Of a DNA stretch of 64,000 nt, positions 18,010 through 27,103 are shown piece by piece. Where the stretch lies: contig NZ_CP013859.1 of NCBI RefSeq assembly GCF_001513675.1, forward strand, positions 3,287,081 through 3,351,080. The letters run 5' to 3'. Position 1 is the stretch's first letter; each line of letters starts with the position of its first letter. The notes under the pieces were generated by a model, which was given only the letters and a program-made list of their open reading frames with translations, ran no database searches and was not told the DNA's origin. A program made the position numbers and the translations under genes. The stretch comes from Microbacterium sp. XT11 (GTDB taxonomy: Bacteria; Actinomycetota; Actinomycetes; Actinomycetales; Microbacteriaceae).

Positions 18010-18951
18010 TCACACCTCGGGAACGACGATCACGACCACCTTGCCCGTGACGCGCCCGGACTCGACGCGCTCCTGCGCCCTCGCGAGCTCGTCCAGACCG
18101 AAGCGCGAGTCGAGATGCACGACCACGTCTCCCCCGTCCGCCAGCTCGGCGATGCGGGCGAGCTGCGCGCCGTCGGCCTTCACGAGGATGCGCGACACGG
18201 GAGACGCGCCCCATGAGCCGAGCCGCTGCGCGACCTCCTCGGTCAGCCCGGTGATGGTGATCACGGCCGTCCCGTCGACGACGGCCTGCCGAGGCGGCAG
18301 CGTGTCGTCGACCGTGATGATGACGGCATCCACCGGCTCCACGGCGGCGAGTGCCTCGTCGTCGCGGTAGTCGACGACCTCGGCCGCGCCCCAGTCCCGC
18401 ACCAGGTCGTGCTTTGCGGGGCTCGCGGTGGCGACCACCTTGGCGCCGCGCGCGTGCGCGAGCTGGACGGCGAGGTGGCCGACGCCTCCCGCTGCGCCGA
18501 GCACCAGCACGCGCTGGCCCTCGCGCACACCAGCGGCCTCCAGCGCCTGCCACGCCGTGAGCGCGGCCAGCGGGGCCGCCCCGGCCTCGGCCGTGCTCCA
18601 GGCATCCGGCACCGCGGCGAGGTCGGCATCGGCCACCACCGCATACTCGGCCAGCGTGTGCGCGGCATCCGGGAAGGCGGCGAGCGCGAAGACCCGGTCA
18701 CCCTCGGCCCAGCGCTGCACACCAGGCCCCACGGCGGCGACGACTCCCGCCACGTCCCAGCCGGGACGATCGGAGTACCGGATGACTCCGAAGTCGTGCG
18801 CCGCGGCCCGGATCTTGACGTCGACCGGATTGAGGCCGACCGCTCCGACTTTGACGAGCACTTCGCCCTCTCCCGGTTCTGGGGCGGCGACGTCGTCGAG
18901 GGCGATGACCTCGGACGCGGCTCCGGCACCGGAGTACTTCACTGATCGCAC
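18010..18951 (-). CDS. NADP-dependent MDR-family oxidoreductase (quinone reductase type)
   Basis: This 313-residue zinc-free medium-chain reductase has GVGLNPVDVKIRA near residue 38, the NADPH-binding LVLGAAGGVGHLAVQLA near 150, and the GroES-like N-terminal fold. No catalytic zinc cysteine/histidine pattern is present. Relatives reduce quinones or enones, often in stress responses. It diverges from a GlxA-like regulator with a 130-bp shared promoter region, so that regulator is the natural candidate for control. Confidence 0.9.
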   Translation of the reverse strand: MRSVKYSGAGAASEVIALDDVAAPEPGEGEVLVKVGAVGLNPVDVKIRAAAHDFGVIRYSDRPGWDVAGVVAAVGPGVQRWAEGDRVFALAAFPDAAHTLAEYAVVADADLAAVPDAWSTAEAGAAPLAALTAWQALEAAGVREGQRVLVLGAAGGVGHLAVQLAHARGAKVVATASPAKHDLVRDWGAAEVVDYRDDEALAAVEPVDAVIITVDDTLPPRQAVVDGTAVITITGLTEEVAQRLGSWGASPVSRILVKADGAQLARIAELADGGDVVVHLDSRFGLDELARAQERVESGRVTGKVVVIVVPEV

Positions 18952-19047
18952 GGAAACTCCCTTTCGCTCGTGCTTCGCTCATGCTTCACTCGCGCGGCCG
19001 ATCCGACCGCGGCTTCCAGCCTGCCGAGAAGCGCTCCCGCCCAGAAG

Positions 19048-19061
19048 TGTCCCGATGGACA
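19048..19061. promoter_or_regulatory. TGTCC-CGAT-GGACA palindrome in a divergent promoter
   Basis: A perfect 5-bp inverted repeat 20 bp upstream of the GlxA-like regulator start and about 100 bp from the oxidoreductase start. A plausible autoregulatory operator; nothing else is evident in this 130-bp gap. Confidence 0.35.
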
Positions 19062-19081
19062 ACATGTGTCACGATAGAGCC

Positions 19082-20017
19082 ATGCATAGCGTGGTGATCG
19101 TCGCCCTCCCCGGAGTGTTCCCCTACGAGCTCGGCGTGCCCGCCCGGTTCTTCCGAGCCGCGGAGCGCGATGGCGAGCCGCTGTACTCCGTCACGACGTG
19201 CACGCTCGACGGCCTCCCCGTCGAGACCAACGCCGACTTCACCGTCACCCCCGCAGCCGACCGCAGCGCGCTCGAGACGGCCGACACCATCATCGTGCCG
19301 CCGTGGACGGATGCCGAGACCTCGGGCGACCCGATCGGACTGGCCGCCTACGCCGACCGCCGCATCGTGAGCTTCTGCACCGGCGCGTTCACGATCGCCG
19401 CCTCCGGCCTGCTCGACGGCAAGGAGGCCACCACGCACTGGTGCGCGGGCGATGAGTTCGCCCGGCGATTCCCGCGGGTGCGCCTGCGCGCCGACGAGCT
19501 CTTCGTCGACACCGGCGGCGTGCTGACGGCCGCCGGAGCGTCGGCCGCCGTCGACGCCACCATGCACCTCATCGCCAAGGATCACGGCGCCGCCGTCGCC
19601 GCCACCGTCTCGCGCGTCACGCTCGCGGCACCGCACCGCGGCGGAGGGCAGCGTCAGTTCGTCGCGCGCCCCGCCGTCGCGCCGACGGGCGGCGGCTCGG
19701 CCAGCGACATCCAGGCGTGGCTGCTCTCGCGCATCGACGAGCCGTTGTCGCTGGGGGATGTCGCCGGGCACTTCGGCATGAGCGTGCGCACCCTCACGCG
19801 CCGCTTCCGCGCCGAGACCGGCCGCACCGTCGGCGACTGGTTCGCAGACGCCCGCGTTGACCGCGCGCGCGAGCTCCTGGAGACCACGGACCTCCTCATC
19901 GACGACGTGGCGTCGCGATCCGGATTCGCCACCGCTGCCGCCCTGCGCAAGCACTTCCGCGACCGCCTCGGGCTGGCGCCGCAGCAGTACCGCTCGCGAT
20001 TCGCCCGCGCCGCGTAG
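19082..20017 (+). CDS. GlxA-type AraC-family regulator (DJ-1/PfpI domain + HTH)
   Basis: This 311-residue protein couples a DJ-1/PfpI-like domain (1 to about 190; nucleophile-elbow Cys in VSFCTGAFTIA) to a C-terminal AraC helix-turn-helix pair (SLGDVAGHFGMSVRTLTRRFRAETG and IDDVASRSGFATAAALRKHF). Such proteins usually activate nearby catabolic or detoxification genes. The ATG at 19082 starts HSVVIVALPGVFPYELG. It is divergent from the MDR oxidoreductase. Confidence 0.93.
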   Translation: MHSVVIVALPGVFPYELGVPARFFRAAERDGEPLYSVTTCTLDGLPVETNADFTVTPAADRSALETADTIIVPPWTDAETSGDPIGLAAYADRRIVSFCTGAFTIAASGLLDGKEATTHWCAGDEFARRFPRVRLRADELFVDTGGVLTAAGASAAVDATMHLIAKDHGAAVAATVSRVTLAAPHRGGGQRQFVARPAVAPTGGGSASDIQAWLLSRIDEPLSLGDVAGHFGMSVRTLTRRFRAETGRTVGDWFADARVDRARELLETTDLLIDDVASRSGFATAAALRKHFRDRLGLAPQQYRSRFARAA

Positions 20018-20027
20018 GCTGGTGCGA

Positions 20028-20954
20028 ATGGGCATGGCCTCTCCCCTCCCGGTGCGCGACGGCGTCGGCGCGACGCGACTGCACGTGCCGACCGAGGGAC
20101 CATGGCCCACCGTCGCCGCCTACATGATCGAGCGCTTCTTCCATCTGGATCCGGAGCGGCTGCTCGTGCGATTCGACAGGGGCGAGATCGTCGCGCGCGA
20201 CGGGCGCCCGCTCACCCGCCACACCGCACTCGGCGACGAGGAGTTCGTCTGGTACTACCGCGAGCCGCCCGTCGAGCGCGACATCCCCTTCGACGTCGAG
20301 GTGCTGCATCAGGACCGCGATCTCGTCGTCGTCGACAAGCCGCATTTCCTTCCCACCACTCCCGGCGGCAAGTTCCTGCAGAACTCCGCTCTCGTGCGGC
20401 TGCGGAACCGCCTCGGCATCCCCGAGCTCACCCCGATCCACCGGCTGGACAGGGCGACCGCCGGCCTCCTCATGTTCTCGGCTCGACCCGAGACCCGCGG
20501 CGCATACCAGCTGCTGTTCGAGAACCGTGAGGTGCAGAAGGTGTACGAGGCGGTGTCGTCGCGCCCAGCCGACTGGGACCCGACGGCCTTCCCGCTCGTC
20601 TACCGCACCCACATCGAGAAGAACCGCGGCGAGGTGTGCGTGCGCGTCGACACCGACCGGGAGCCGAACTCCGAGACGGCGATCGAGGTGCTGTCGGCGG
20701 ACGATCGGGTCGTCCACACGCTGCTGCGGCCGCACAGCGGCAAGATGCACCAGTTACGGGTGCATCTTGCGGCCCTCGGGCTCGGCATCCTGAACGACGG
20801 CTTCTACCCGGTGCTCCGTCCGGAGGTACCGGACGACTTCGCGCGCCCGTTGCAGCTCCTGGCACGAGAGCTGCGCTTCGTCGACCCGCTCAGCGGCCGG
20901 CAGCGGATCTTCACCACGCGGCTCGCGCTGCAGGAGGCGCCTAGCGGCGCATGA
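20028..20954 (+). CDS. RluA-family pseudouridine synthase
   Basis: This 308-residue RNA pseudouridine synthase has the catalytic motif HRLDRATAGLLMFS (Asp in HRLD) near residue 143. DLVVVDKPHFLPTTP precedes it and LLRPHSGKMHQLRVHLAALG follows, all family hallmarks. It isomerises uridines in rRNA or tRNA. No S4 domain is seen; residues 1-75 instead carry a short extension. It follows the GlxA-like gene by 10 bp and its end overlaps the convergent metI-like gene by 14 bp. Confidence 0.93.
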   Translation: MGMASPLPVRDGVGATRLHVPTEGPWPTVAAYMIERFFHLDPERLLVRFDRGEIVARDGRPLTRHTALGDEEFVWYYREPPVERDIPFDVEVLHQDRDLVVVDKPHFLPTTPGGKFLQNSALVRLRNRLGIPELTPIHRLDRATAGLLMFSARPETRGAYQLLFENREVQKVYEAVSSRPADWDPTAFPLVYRTHIEKNRGEVCVRVDTDREPNSETAIEVLSADDRVVHTLLRPHSGKMHQLRVHLAALGLGILNDGFYPVLRPEVPDDFARPLQLLARELRFVDPLSGRQRIFTTRLALQEAPSGA

Positions 20955-21600
20955 CCTTGCGTGCCAGGCGCGTGCCGAGCAGCTGCACGAGGTGCACGAA
21001 CACGACGATGAGCACGATCGCCGCCCACATCACGACCGGCTCGAACTGCCGGAAGCCGTAGATCTGCGCGAACGCCCCGAGACCGCCGCCGCCGATGAGG
21101 CCCGCCATCGCCGTCATGTCGATGAGCGCGACCACGATGAACGTGTAGCCGAGGATGAGGGGCCCGAGCGACTCCGGGATAGCGACGGTGAAGAGGATGC
21201 GCAGCGGACCTGCGCCCATGGCGCGAGCCGCCTCGATCACTCCTGGCGGCACCGACACGAGGTGCTGCTCGACGATGCGGCCGATCGCGAACGACGCCGC
21301 GAGGCCGATGATGAACGCGCCGGCCGTGGTGCCGATGCCCACGCCGACGACGACCCTGGCGAGCGGCTGCGCCACCGCCATGAAGATCACGAACGGGATC
21401 GGACGGAAGAAGTTCACCACGAGGTTGACGATCGCCGACACGACGGCGTTCTGCAGCAGGCCGCCCGGTCGCGTCACGTAGAGCAGCACTCCGATGACGA
21501 GCCCGAGCACGCCGGCGAGCACCAGGGCGAAGGAGGTCATGTACAGCGTCTCGAGGGCCGCCTTCCAGAACTCCGGCCACAGCTCGATGAGCCGATCCAT
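20941..21600 (-). CDS. metI: methionine-type ABC transporter permease
   Basis: This 219-residue permease has five hydrophobic helices and the MetI signature region (VPPGVIEAARAMGAGPLRILFTV, containing the EAA-type ATPase contact loop). It forms the membrane channel of a MetNIQ importer for D/L-methionine. Its start overlaps the ATPase stop by one base, in the usual metQ-metN-metI order. Confidence 0.95.
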   Translation of the reverse strand: MDRLIELWPEFWKAALETLYMTSFALVLAGVLGLVIGVLLYVTRPGGLLQNAVVSAIVNLVVNFFRPIPFVIFMAVAQPLARVVVGVGIGTTAGAFIIGLAASFAIGRIVEQHLVSVPPGVIEAARAMGAGPLRILFTVAIPESLGPLILGYTFIVVALIDMTAMAGLIGGGGLGAFAQIYGFRQFEPVVMWAAIVLIVVFVHLVQLLGTRLARKVMRR

Positions 21601-22643
21601 CAGCGCACCTCCTCTTCCGTCAGCTCGGTCACCTCGACGCGTGCCCCGATCGCCTCCAGGGTCTTGTCGATCGTGGCGTCGTCGCCGCGGATGGCGAGGG
21701 TGAGGTGCCCGAACGCGCGCCCCCGGATGTCGTTGATGCCGCCGTAGACGAGCTCGAAGTCCAGCCCGGCCGACGCGAGGTCGAGGAAGACCTGCGCCTG
21801 CGACGAGTCGCCGTCGCGGAACGAGAACGTCACGAGTCGTCCGCGATGCCGCCGCCGGAGCACGGCTGCTTCGGCGGGCGAGGGGACGCCCTTGATGACG
21901 GTGCCGACGAAGCGCTGCGACGCGGGGTTCTGCGGAGCGGAGAACACGTCGAACACGTCGCCCTGCTCGATCACGCGTCCGTTCTCCATGACGGCGACCT
22001 TGGTGGCGATGGTCTGGATCACATCCATCTCGTGGGTGATGACGACGATCGTCACCCCCTGTTCGCGGTTCACCCGGCCGAGCAGGTCGAGCACCTCGTG
22101 CGTCGTCTGCGGGTCGAGGGCGCTGGTCGCCTCGTCGGCGAGCAGGATGGCCGGTCCCGTCGCCAGAGCGCGGGCGATGCCGACGCGCTGCTTCTGCCCT
22201 CCGGAGAGCTGGTCGGGGAAGGCCTTCGCCTTGTCTGCCAGGCCGACGAAGCTGAGCAGCTCGGTCACCCTGCCGTCGATGTCGGCCTTCGACCACCCGG
22301 CGAGCTTCAGCGGGTAGGCGATGTTCGCCCTGACGCTCTTCGAGGCGAACAGGTTGAACTGCTGGAAGATCATGCCGATGCCGCCGCGGACCGTGCGCAG
22401 CTCGCGCTCGGAGAGGGCGGTCACGTCGACCCCGTCGACCGTGATCGTCCCGCTCGTGGCGGGCTCGAGCGCGTTGATGAGCCGCACGAGCGTGGACTTG
22501 CCCGCACCGGAGTACCCGATGATGCCGAAGACGTCGCCCTTCTCGATCGTCAGGGAGACGTCGTCGACCGCGGTCACGGGGTCTCCGCCGGGGGTCGGCG
22601 ACGGATACGTCTTGGAGACGTTCGTCAGGGTCACGATCGGCAT
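21600..22643 (-). CDS. metN: methionine-type ABC transporter ATP-binding protein
   Basis: This 347-residue ATPase starts at 22643 (MPIVTLTNVSKTYPSP). It has Walker A GYSGAGKST, signature LSGGQKQR and Walker B ILLADEATSALD. The C-terminal about 90 residues (TFSFRDGDSSQAQVFLDLA...) form the NIL regulatory domain that binds methionine and inhibits uptake in MetN homologues. It is coupled to metI and separated from upstream metQ by a hairpin. Confidence 0.95.
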   Translation of the reverse strand: MPIVTLTNVSKTYPSPTPGGDPVTAVDDVSLTIEKGDVFGIIGYSGAGKSTLVRLINALEPATSGTITVDGVDVTALSERELRTVRGGIGMIFQQFNLFASKSVRANIAYPLKLAGWSKADIDGRVTELLSFVGLADKAKAFPDQLSGGQKQRVGIARALATGPAILLADEATSALDPQTTHEVLDLLGRVNREQGVTIVVITHEMDVIQTIATKVAVMENGRVIEQGDVFDVFSAPQNPASQRFVGTVIKGVPSPAEAAVLRRRHRGRLVTFSFRDGDSSQAQVFLDLASAGLDFELVYGGINDIRGRAFGHLTLAIRGDDATIDKTLEAIGARVEVTELTEEEVR

Positions 22644-22673
22644 GTACTGCTCCGGTCTTGCTGTCGGGAGACG

Positions 22674-22710
22674 GAGAATCGGGCGGCGCACGGGGCGCCA
22701 CCCGATTCTC
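22674..22710 (-). promoter_or_regulatory. intercistronic hairpin between metQ and metN
   Basis: A perfect 10-bp stem GAGAATCGGG (22674-22683) with CCCGATTCTC (22701-22710) and a GC-rich partly paired loop. There is no T-run on the minus strand, so a full terminator is unlikely. It is better read as a partial terminator or an mRNA-stabilising element that favours the binding protein over the membrane components. Confidence 0.55.
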
Positions 22711-22735
22711 CCCTATCGACGGATGCTCCGCGGAC

Positions 22736-23653
22736 TCAGCCCTTGTGGGCCTCGGTGTCCTTCTCCACCTTCTTCAAGGAGGCGACGAGGTCGTCGACCG
22801 GGGTCTGCAGCGCCACAGCGGTGTCGCCGGACGACTCCTGCAGTCCCTTCTGCACGGCCTCGTTCGTCTGGAAGATCTCGACGAGCTTCTGGTAGGTCGG
22901 GTTGTCGGCGTCCTCGGCGCGGGCGGCGAAGATGTTCACGTACGGCAGAGCGTTGGGGTCTTCCGGGTCGTCCTGCGCGATCGCGTCGCTGAACTTCAGG
23001 CCCGCGTCCTCGACGAAGTCGTTGTTGATGATCGCCGCGGCCACGTCGGGCAGCGAGGTGGGGATGAGCGCAGCCTCGAGCGCAGTCACCTTGACCTTGG
23101 ACTTCTCGGTGTCGATATCGGCGAGGTCGGAGAAGATCGTGCCGCCGCTCTTGAGCTCGATGAGACCCGCAGACTGCAGCACGAGGAGGGCGCGTGCCTG
23201 GTTCGACGCGTCGTCCGGCACGGCGACGGTCTCGCCCTCGGGGATGCTCTTCACGTCGTCGTACTTCTTCGAGTACAGCCCGAGGGGGTAGATCGCCGTC
23301 GAGCCGATCGGCACGAGATCCTTACCGGAGCTGACGTTGTAGTCGGCGAGGTACACGATGTGCTGGAACTGGTTCAGGTCGATCTCTCCCTCGGCGAGCG
23401 CCGGGTTCGGCTGCTCGTAGGAGCCGAAGTCGACGAGCTCGACCGAGATGCCCTCGTCGGCCGCGGCCTCGACGAACGGCTCCCACTGTGCGTCGCCCTT
23501 GCCGACGACGCCGATCTTCACGGTCTCGTCGCCCTGGGCGTCACCTCCGTCCGATCCGTTCGACCCGGCGGATGCCGTGGCGCAGCCGGAGAGTGCGATG
23601 AACAGCGGGACCGCGGCGAGCGCGGCGATGACAGACGTCGTGCGACGGGACAT
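22736..23653 (-). CDS. metQ: methionine-type ABC substrate-binding lipoprotein
   Basis: This 305-residue NLPA-family lipoprotein starts at 23653 after GAGGAACTT. The signal peptide ends in lipobox LSGC (near residue 24), followed by a Gly/Ser/Asp linker. The mature part begins VKIGVVGKGDAQWEPF and contains DLNQFQHIVYL and the binding-pocket region PNPALAEGEID. It presents methionine to MetNI. First gene of the metQNI operon. Upstream I see no SAM riboswitch, only paired GTCACAG repeats. Confidence 0.94.
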   Translation of the reverse strand: MSRRTTSVIAALAAVPLFIALSGCATASAGSNGSDGGDAQGDETVKIGVVGKGDAQWEPFVEAAADEGISVELVDFGSYEQPNPALAEGEIDLNQFQHIVYLADYNVSSGKDLVPIGSTAIYPLGLYSKKYDDVKSIPEGETVAVPDDASNQARALLVLQSAGLIELKSGGTIFSDLADIDTEKSKVKVTALEAALIPTSLPDVAAAIINNDFVEDAGLKFSDAIAQDDPEDPNALPYVNIFAARAEDADNPTYQKLVEIFQTNEAVQKGLQESSGDTAVALQTPVDDLVASLKKVEKDTEAHKG

Positions 23654-23720
23654 GTGAAAGTTCCTCTCTTGGGGGACGTCTCCACGGTAGGCACGGGGCC
23701 TGCTCCTGCTGGAATCGAGT

Positions 23721-23751
23721 GTCACAGAGCGTCACAGCCCGGAATACCGGG
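23721..23751 (-). promoter_or_regulatory. metQ upstream region: GTCACAG direct repeats and small hairpin
   Basis: GTCACAG occurs at 23721-23727 and 23731-23737, exactly 10 bp apart. A small hairpin CCCGG-AATA-CCGGG (23738-23751) lies just past the antiporter stop. The repeats may be a regulator site for metQNI, and the hairpin a weak terminator for the antiporter gene. Both roles are inferred. Confidence 0.35.
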
Positions 23752-23761
23752 GTGAGTCCGG

Positions 23762-25201
23762 TCAGTCGAACTCTTCGATCCCCTGCAGGCGCACCTGCTC
23801 GAGGTCGAGCCTGGCCACGATCCGCCGCACGACCATGTCGTCGACCGCGCCGGATCGCCGGAGTCCCAGGAGCACCTCGCGCTTGCGGTCGAGCAGCGCG
23901 AGCTTCAGACGCGTGTGCTCCTCATGCCGGATGAGCGGCGAGCGCTGCGCGAGGTCGACCGCGGTCGACGTCGCGATGATCTGCAGGGCCCCGTCGGTCC
24001 CGGCATCCGTCTCCCCCGCCTCCGCGCTCGCGGTGTCGTAGGGGTCGGGCTCGCCGAGGATGGCGTCGAGAGCATCCGCCTCCGCATCGACCGCCGCCTG
24101 TTCACGGGCGAGGGCGCGGGCGTTGGCGAGTTCGAGCATCTGGTACCCCTCGCTGCGCACCCTATCGAGCACCTCCTGCCCGATGCCGTGCTCGACGGCG
24201 AGGTCGTCGAGGGCTGCGAGCGCCGCCCCGGAGATCGTGCGCTCTGCGAGCTCGAGCTCCTCGACCTCCGCGGTGTCGGCGGGCAGGCGTGCCCACCGGA
24301 CGACGGCGGGGAGCAGAGGACCTTGCACGAGCAGGCTCAGCAGGATGACTCCGGCCGTGACGAACACGATCTCCTCCCGGCCCGACGCGCCCACCTCGAC
24401 GGGAACCGACAGCGCGATGGCGAGCGACACGGCGCCGCGCATGCCGGCGACCGTGGAGACCACACGGGCACGGGCGCGCATGCCGCGCGGCGGACGAGGA
24501 CCGGGGTACCGCTGGAACGGCACGCTGAGCCACTGGAACAGGTAGCGCACCACGACGAGGGCTGCCCACACGGTGATCGTGACGAGCACCAGCCGCCCGA
24601 TCGCCGCGACGGAGATCTGGTGCACCACGAACTGCACTTCGAGGCCGATGAGCACGAACGAGACGAGCAGCGTCCCGGTGATCGACAGCGGCGTGACCTG
24701 TCCGCCGACCGCGAGGGACACCGCGATGGCGTACAGCACGAGGGCGGTGCCGTCGTTGGTCAGACTCTCGGCCTTGAGCTTCATGAACGACCGCCGCGGC
24801 AGCAGGCGACCGAGGGCTGCGACGGCGGTCGCGTCGGGGGGCGCGGCCGCCGCGCCGAGGATCAGGGCGATCTCCCACGGCATCCCCAGCAGCACCCCGA
24901 CACCGGCGACAGCGAACGCCGATGCAACCACGAGGAGAGTGCTCATCGGGAGGATGTAGCGGAAGTCCCGACGGATCGACCGCAGAGACGTCGTGAGGCT
25001 CTCCCAGAACAGCATGACCGGCAGGAAGAGCAGGAGCACCGTCTCCGGCGGCAGCTGCACCTCACGCAGCGCGGGGACGAACCCGAGGATGAGGCCGAAG
25101 ATCACCAGGACGAGCGGGAGAGCCAGCCGCACCCGCGGTGCGAGCAGGGTGCCCGCCAGGATCGTCAGACCCAGCAGGACGGTGACTTCGAGACCTTGCA
25201 T
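23762..25201 (-). CDS. CPA1-type Na+/H+ antiporter with missing central helices
   Basis: This 479-residue NhaP/YjcE-like antiporter keeps the N-terminal helices with APPDATAVAALG (about 119-131) and ESLTNDGTALVLY (about 145-157), then late-domain sequence VLIGLEVQFVVH and GMRGAVSLAIALSVP. In relatives, roughly 80-95 residues (helices 7-9) separate these blocks. Here LLVSF at about 178-182 runs straight into VLIGLEVQ, with no frame change. The C-terminal about 170 residues are a soluble helical regulatory domain. If the sequence is right, the transport core is broken. The start at 25201 directly adjoins a GTCAAC/GTTGAC palindrome. Confidence 0.85.
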   Translation of the reverse strand: MQGLEVTVLLGLTILAGTLLAPRVRLALPLVLVIFGLILGFVPALREVQLPPETVLLLFLPVMLFWESLTTSLRSIRRDFRYILPMSTLLVVASAFAVAGVGVLLGMPWEIALILGAAAAPPDATAVAALGRLLPRRSFMKLKAESLTNDGTALVLYAIAVSLAVGGQVTPLSITGTLLVSFVLIGLEVQFVVHQISVAAIGRLVLVTITVWAALVVVRYLFQWLSVPFQRYPGPRPPRGMRARARVVSTVAGMRGAVSLAIALSVPVEVGASGREEIVFVTAGVILLSLLVQGPLLPAVVRWARLPADTAEVEELELAERTISGAALAALDDLAVEHGIGQEVLDRVRSEGYQMLELANARALAREQAAVDAEADALDAILGEPDPYDTASAEAGETDAGTDGALQIIATSTAVDLAQRSPLIRHEEHTRLKLALLDRKREVLLGLRRSGAVDDMVVRRIVARLDLEQVRLQGIEEFD

Positions 25202-25224
25202 GTCAACCTCTCAACAGCGTTGAC
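25202..25224. promoter_or_regulatory. GTCAAC/GTTGAC inverted repeat upstream of antiporter gene
   Basis: Perfect 6-bp arms (25202-25207 and 25219-25224) spaced 11 bp lie immediately upstream of the antiporter ATG. A possible repressor site overlapping the ribosome-binding region; no regulator is adjacent. Confidence 0.35.
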
Positions 25225-25254
25225 CGAAGGATATTCCTCGCCTCCGACGTCGCG

Positions 25255-27063
25255 TCACCCGATCTGCTCAGTCAGCTCGAACCAGCGCAGCTCGAGCTCC
25301 TCGATCTCCGCCTCCTGCTCGCCGATGGCCTTCATCTTCTCGCCGAGCCCCGCGTAGTCCGACTGATCGTGATCCGCCAGCGCCTGTTTGGCGGCGTCCA
25401 CCTGCTGGGTGAGCTTCTGGATGCGTCGCTCCAGCGAGGCGACCTCCTTCTGCGCGGCGCGCAGGGCCGCGCCGTCGAGCGTCGGCGCCGCAGCATCCGC
25501 CTTCTTCGACGATGCCGCGGCAGACTCGGCCTCGTGCCGCTCCCTCAGGCGCAGATACTCGTCGACCCCGCCTGGCAGATGCCGCAGGCGGCCGACGCCG
25601 TCTGGGCCGGGGAGGATCGCGTACTGCTGGTCGGTGACGCGCTCGAGGAAGTAGCGGTCGTGGCTCACGACGAGGAGGGTGCCCGGCCACGAGTCGAGGA
25701 GGTCCTCGATGGCGGCGAGCATGTCGGTGTCCATGTCGTTCGTCGGCTCGTCGAGGATGAGCACGTTGGGCTGCTCGAGGAGCACGAGGAGCAGCTGGAG
25801 GCGTCGCTGCTGCCCGCCGGAGAGGTCCTTGACCGGGGTGGAGAGCTGTGCGGACGTGAAGCCGAGCCGCTCCAGCAGCTGGCCGGGGGTCAGTTCCTGC
25901 GCCTTCGAGCCGGTGCCGAGCGTGTACGACGTCCGCAGGCGCGACACGACGATGCGCACGGGCTCGTCCCACACCTCTTCGAGCTCGTCCAGTCGCTGCG
26001 TGAGGGTCTGCACCTTCACCGTCTTGCCTCGCTTGACCCGGCCCTCCGTCGGCTGGACGGCGCCGGCGATGAGCCCGAGCAGGGTGGACTTGCCCGCGCC
26101 GTTCACTCCGAGGATGCCGGTGCGCTCCCCCGGTGCGATGCGCCATTCGACGTCACGCAGCACGGCGCGGTCTCCGTAGGTGACGCCGACGTCGAGGAGG
26201 TCGACGACGTCCTTGCCGAGCCGGGAGACGGCCAGGGACTGCAGCGAGATCTTGTCCCGGATCTCGGGGACATCGGCGATGAGTTCATTCGCGGCCTCGA
26301 TGCGGAACTTGGGCTTGCTCGTGCGGGCGGGAGCGCCGCGACGAAGCCATGCGAGCTCCTTGCGGGCGAGGTTCTGCCGCTTGGCCTCGGTGGCCGCGGC
26401 CATCCGGTCGCGCTCCACGCGCTGGAGGATGTATGCGGCGTACCCGCCTTCGAAGGGCTCGACGATGCGGTCGTGCACCTCCCACGTCTCCGTGCACACC
26501 TCGTCGAGGAACCAGCGGTCGTGCGTCACGACGAGGAGTGCGCCGGCGTTCGCTGCCCAGCGCTTCTTGAGGTGCGCGGCCAGCCAGGTGATGGCCTCGA
26601 CGTCGAGGTGGTTGGTCGGCTCGTCCAGGGCGATGACGTCCCAGTCGCCGGCGAGCAGCTTCGCGAGCGACACCCGGCGGCGCTGCCCTCCGCTGAGCGA
26701 TCCGATCTCGGCATCCCAGGGAAGGTCTCCCAGCAGGCCGTGGATGACGTCGCGGACGCGCGCGTCGCCCGCCCACTCGTGCTCCGGCGTATCGCCGACG
26801 ACCGCTCGGCCGATCGTGAGCTCGTCTGCGAGGGTGTCGGCCTGGTCGAGCACGCCGATGCGGGTGCCCCCGCGGACTGTCACGCGGCCGGAGTCCGGCT
26901 CCTTGGTTCCGGCGAGCATCCCCAGCAGGCTCGACTTGCCGTCGCCGTTGCGGCCGACGATGCCGATGCGGTTGCCCTCCTCGATGCCGAGGGTGACGGA
27001 GTCGAAGACGACGCGGGTCGGGTATTCGAGGTGGAGCGCTTCGGCGCCGAGAAGATGTGCCAT
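25255..27063 (-). CDS. ABC-F family ATPase (ribosome-associated type)
   Basis: This 602-residue protein has two ATPase domains in one chain and no membrane segment. NBD1 has Walker A GRNGDGKSS, LSGGQRRRVSLAKLL and VIALDEPTNHLD. NBD2 has [25 protein letters not shown] and VLILDEPTNDMD. An inter-domain linker (about 210-275) and a C-terminal coiled coil (about 525-600, LRAAQKEVASLERRIQKL) resemble Uup. ABC-F proteins act on ribosomes or DNA-repair intermediates. In other actinobacteria an ABC-F gene sits near rsmA-ispE, as it does loosely here. Confidence 0.93.
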   Translation of the reverse strand: MAHLLGAEALHLEYPTRVVFDSVTLGIEEGNRIGIVGRNGDGKSSLLGMLAGTKEPDSGRVTVRGGTRIGVLDQADTLADELTIGRAVVGDTPEHEWAGDARVRDVIHGLLGDLPWDAEIGSLSGGQRRRVSLAKLLAGDWDVIALDEPTNHLDVEAITWLAAHLKKRWAANAGALLVVTHDRWFLDEVCTETWEVHDRIVEPFEGGYAAYILQRVERDRMAAATEAKRQNLARKELAWLRRGAPARTSKPKFRIEAANELIADVPEIRDKISLQSLAVSRLGKDVVDLLDVGVTYGDRAVLRDVEWRIAPGERTGILGVNGAGKSTLLGLIAGAVQPTEGRVKRGKTVKVQTLTQRLDELEEVWDEPVRIVVSRLRTSYTLGTGSKAQELTPGQLLERLGFTSAQLSTPVKDLSGGQQRRLQLLLVLLEQPNVLILDEPTNDMDTDMLAAIEDLLDSWPGTLLVVSHDRYFLERVTDQQYAILPGPDGVGRLRHLPGGVDEYLRLRERHEAESAAASSKKADAAAPTLDGAALRAAQKEVASLERRIQKLTQQVDAAKQALADHDQSDYAGLGEKMKAIGEQEAEIEELELRWFELTEQIG

Positions 27064-27103
27064 GTCGCTCTCCAGGGTAGTCGCGCGGGCGGTGCCGGCC
27101 GCC

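Noticed and set aside
23654..23761. SAM riboswitch upstream of metQ
   Set aside because: I could not find a conserved S-box or SAM-IV core or its multi-stem fold; only short repeats and one small hairpin are visible.
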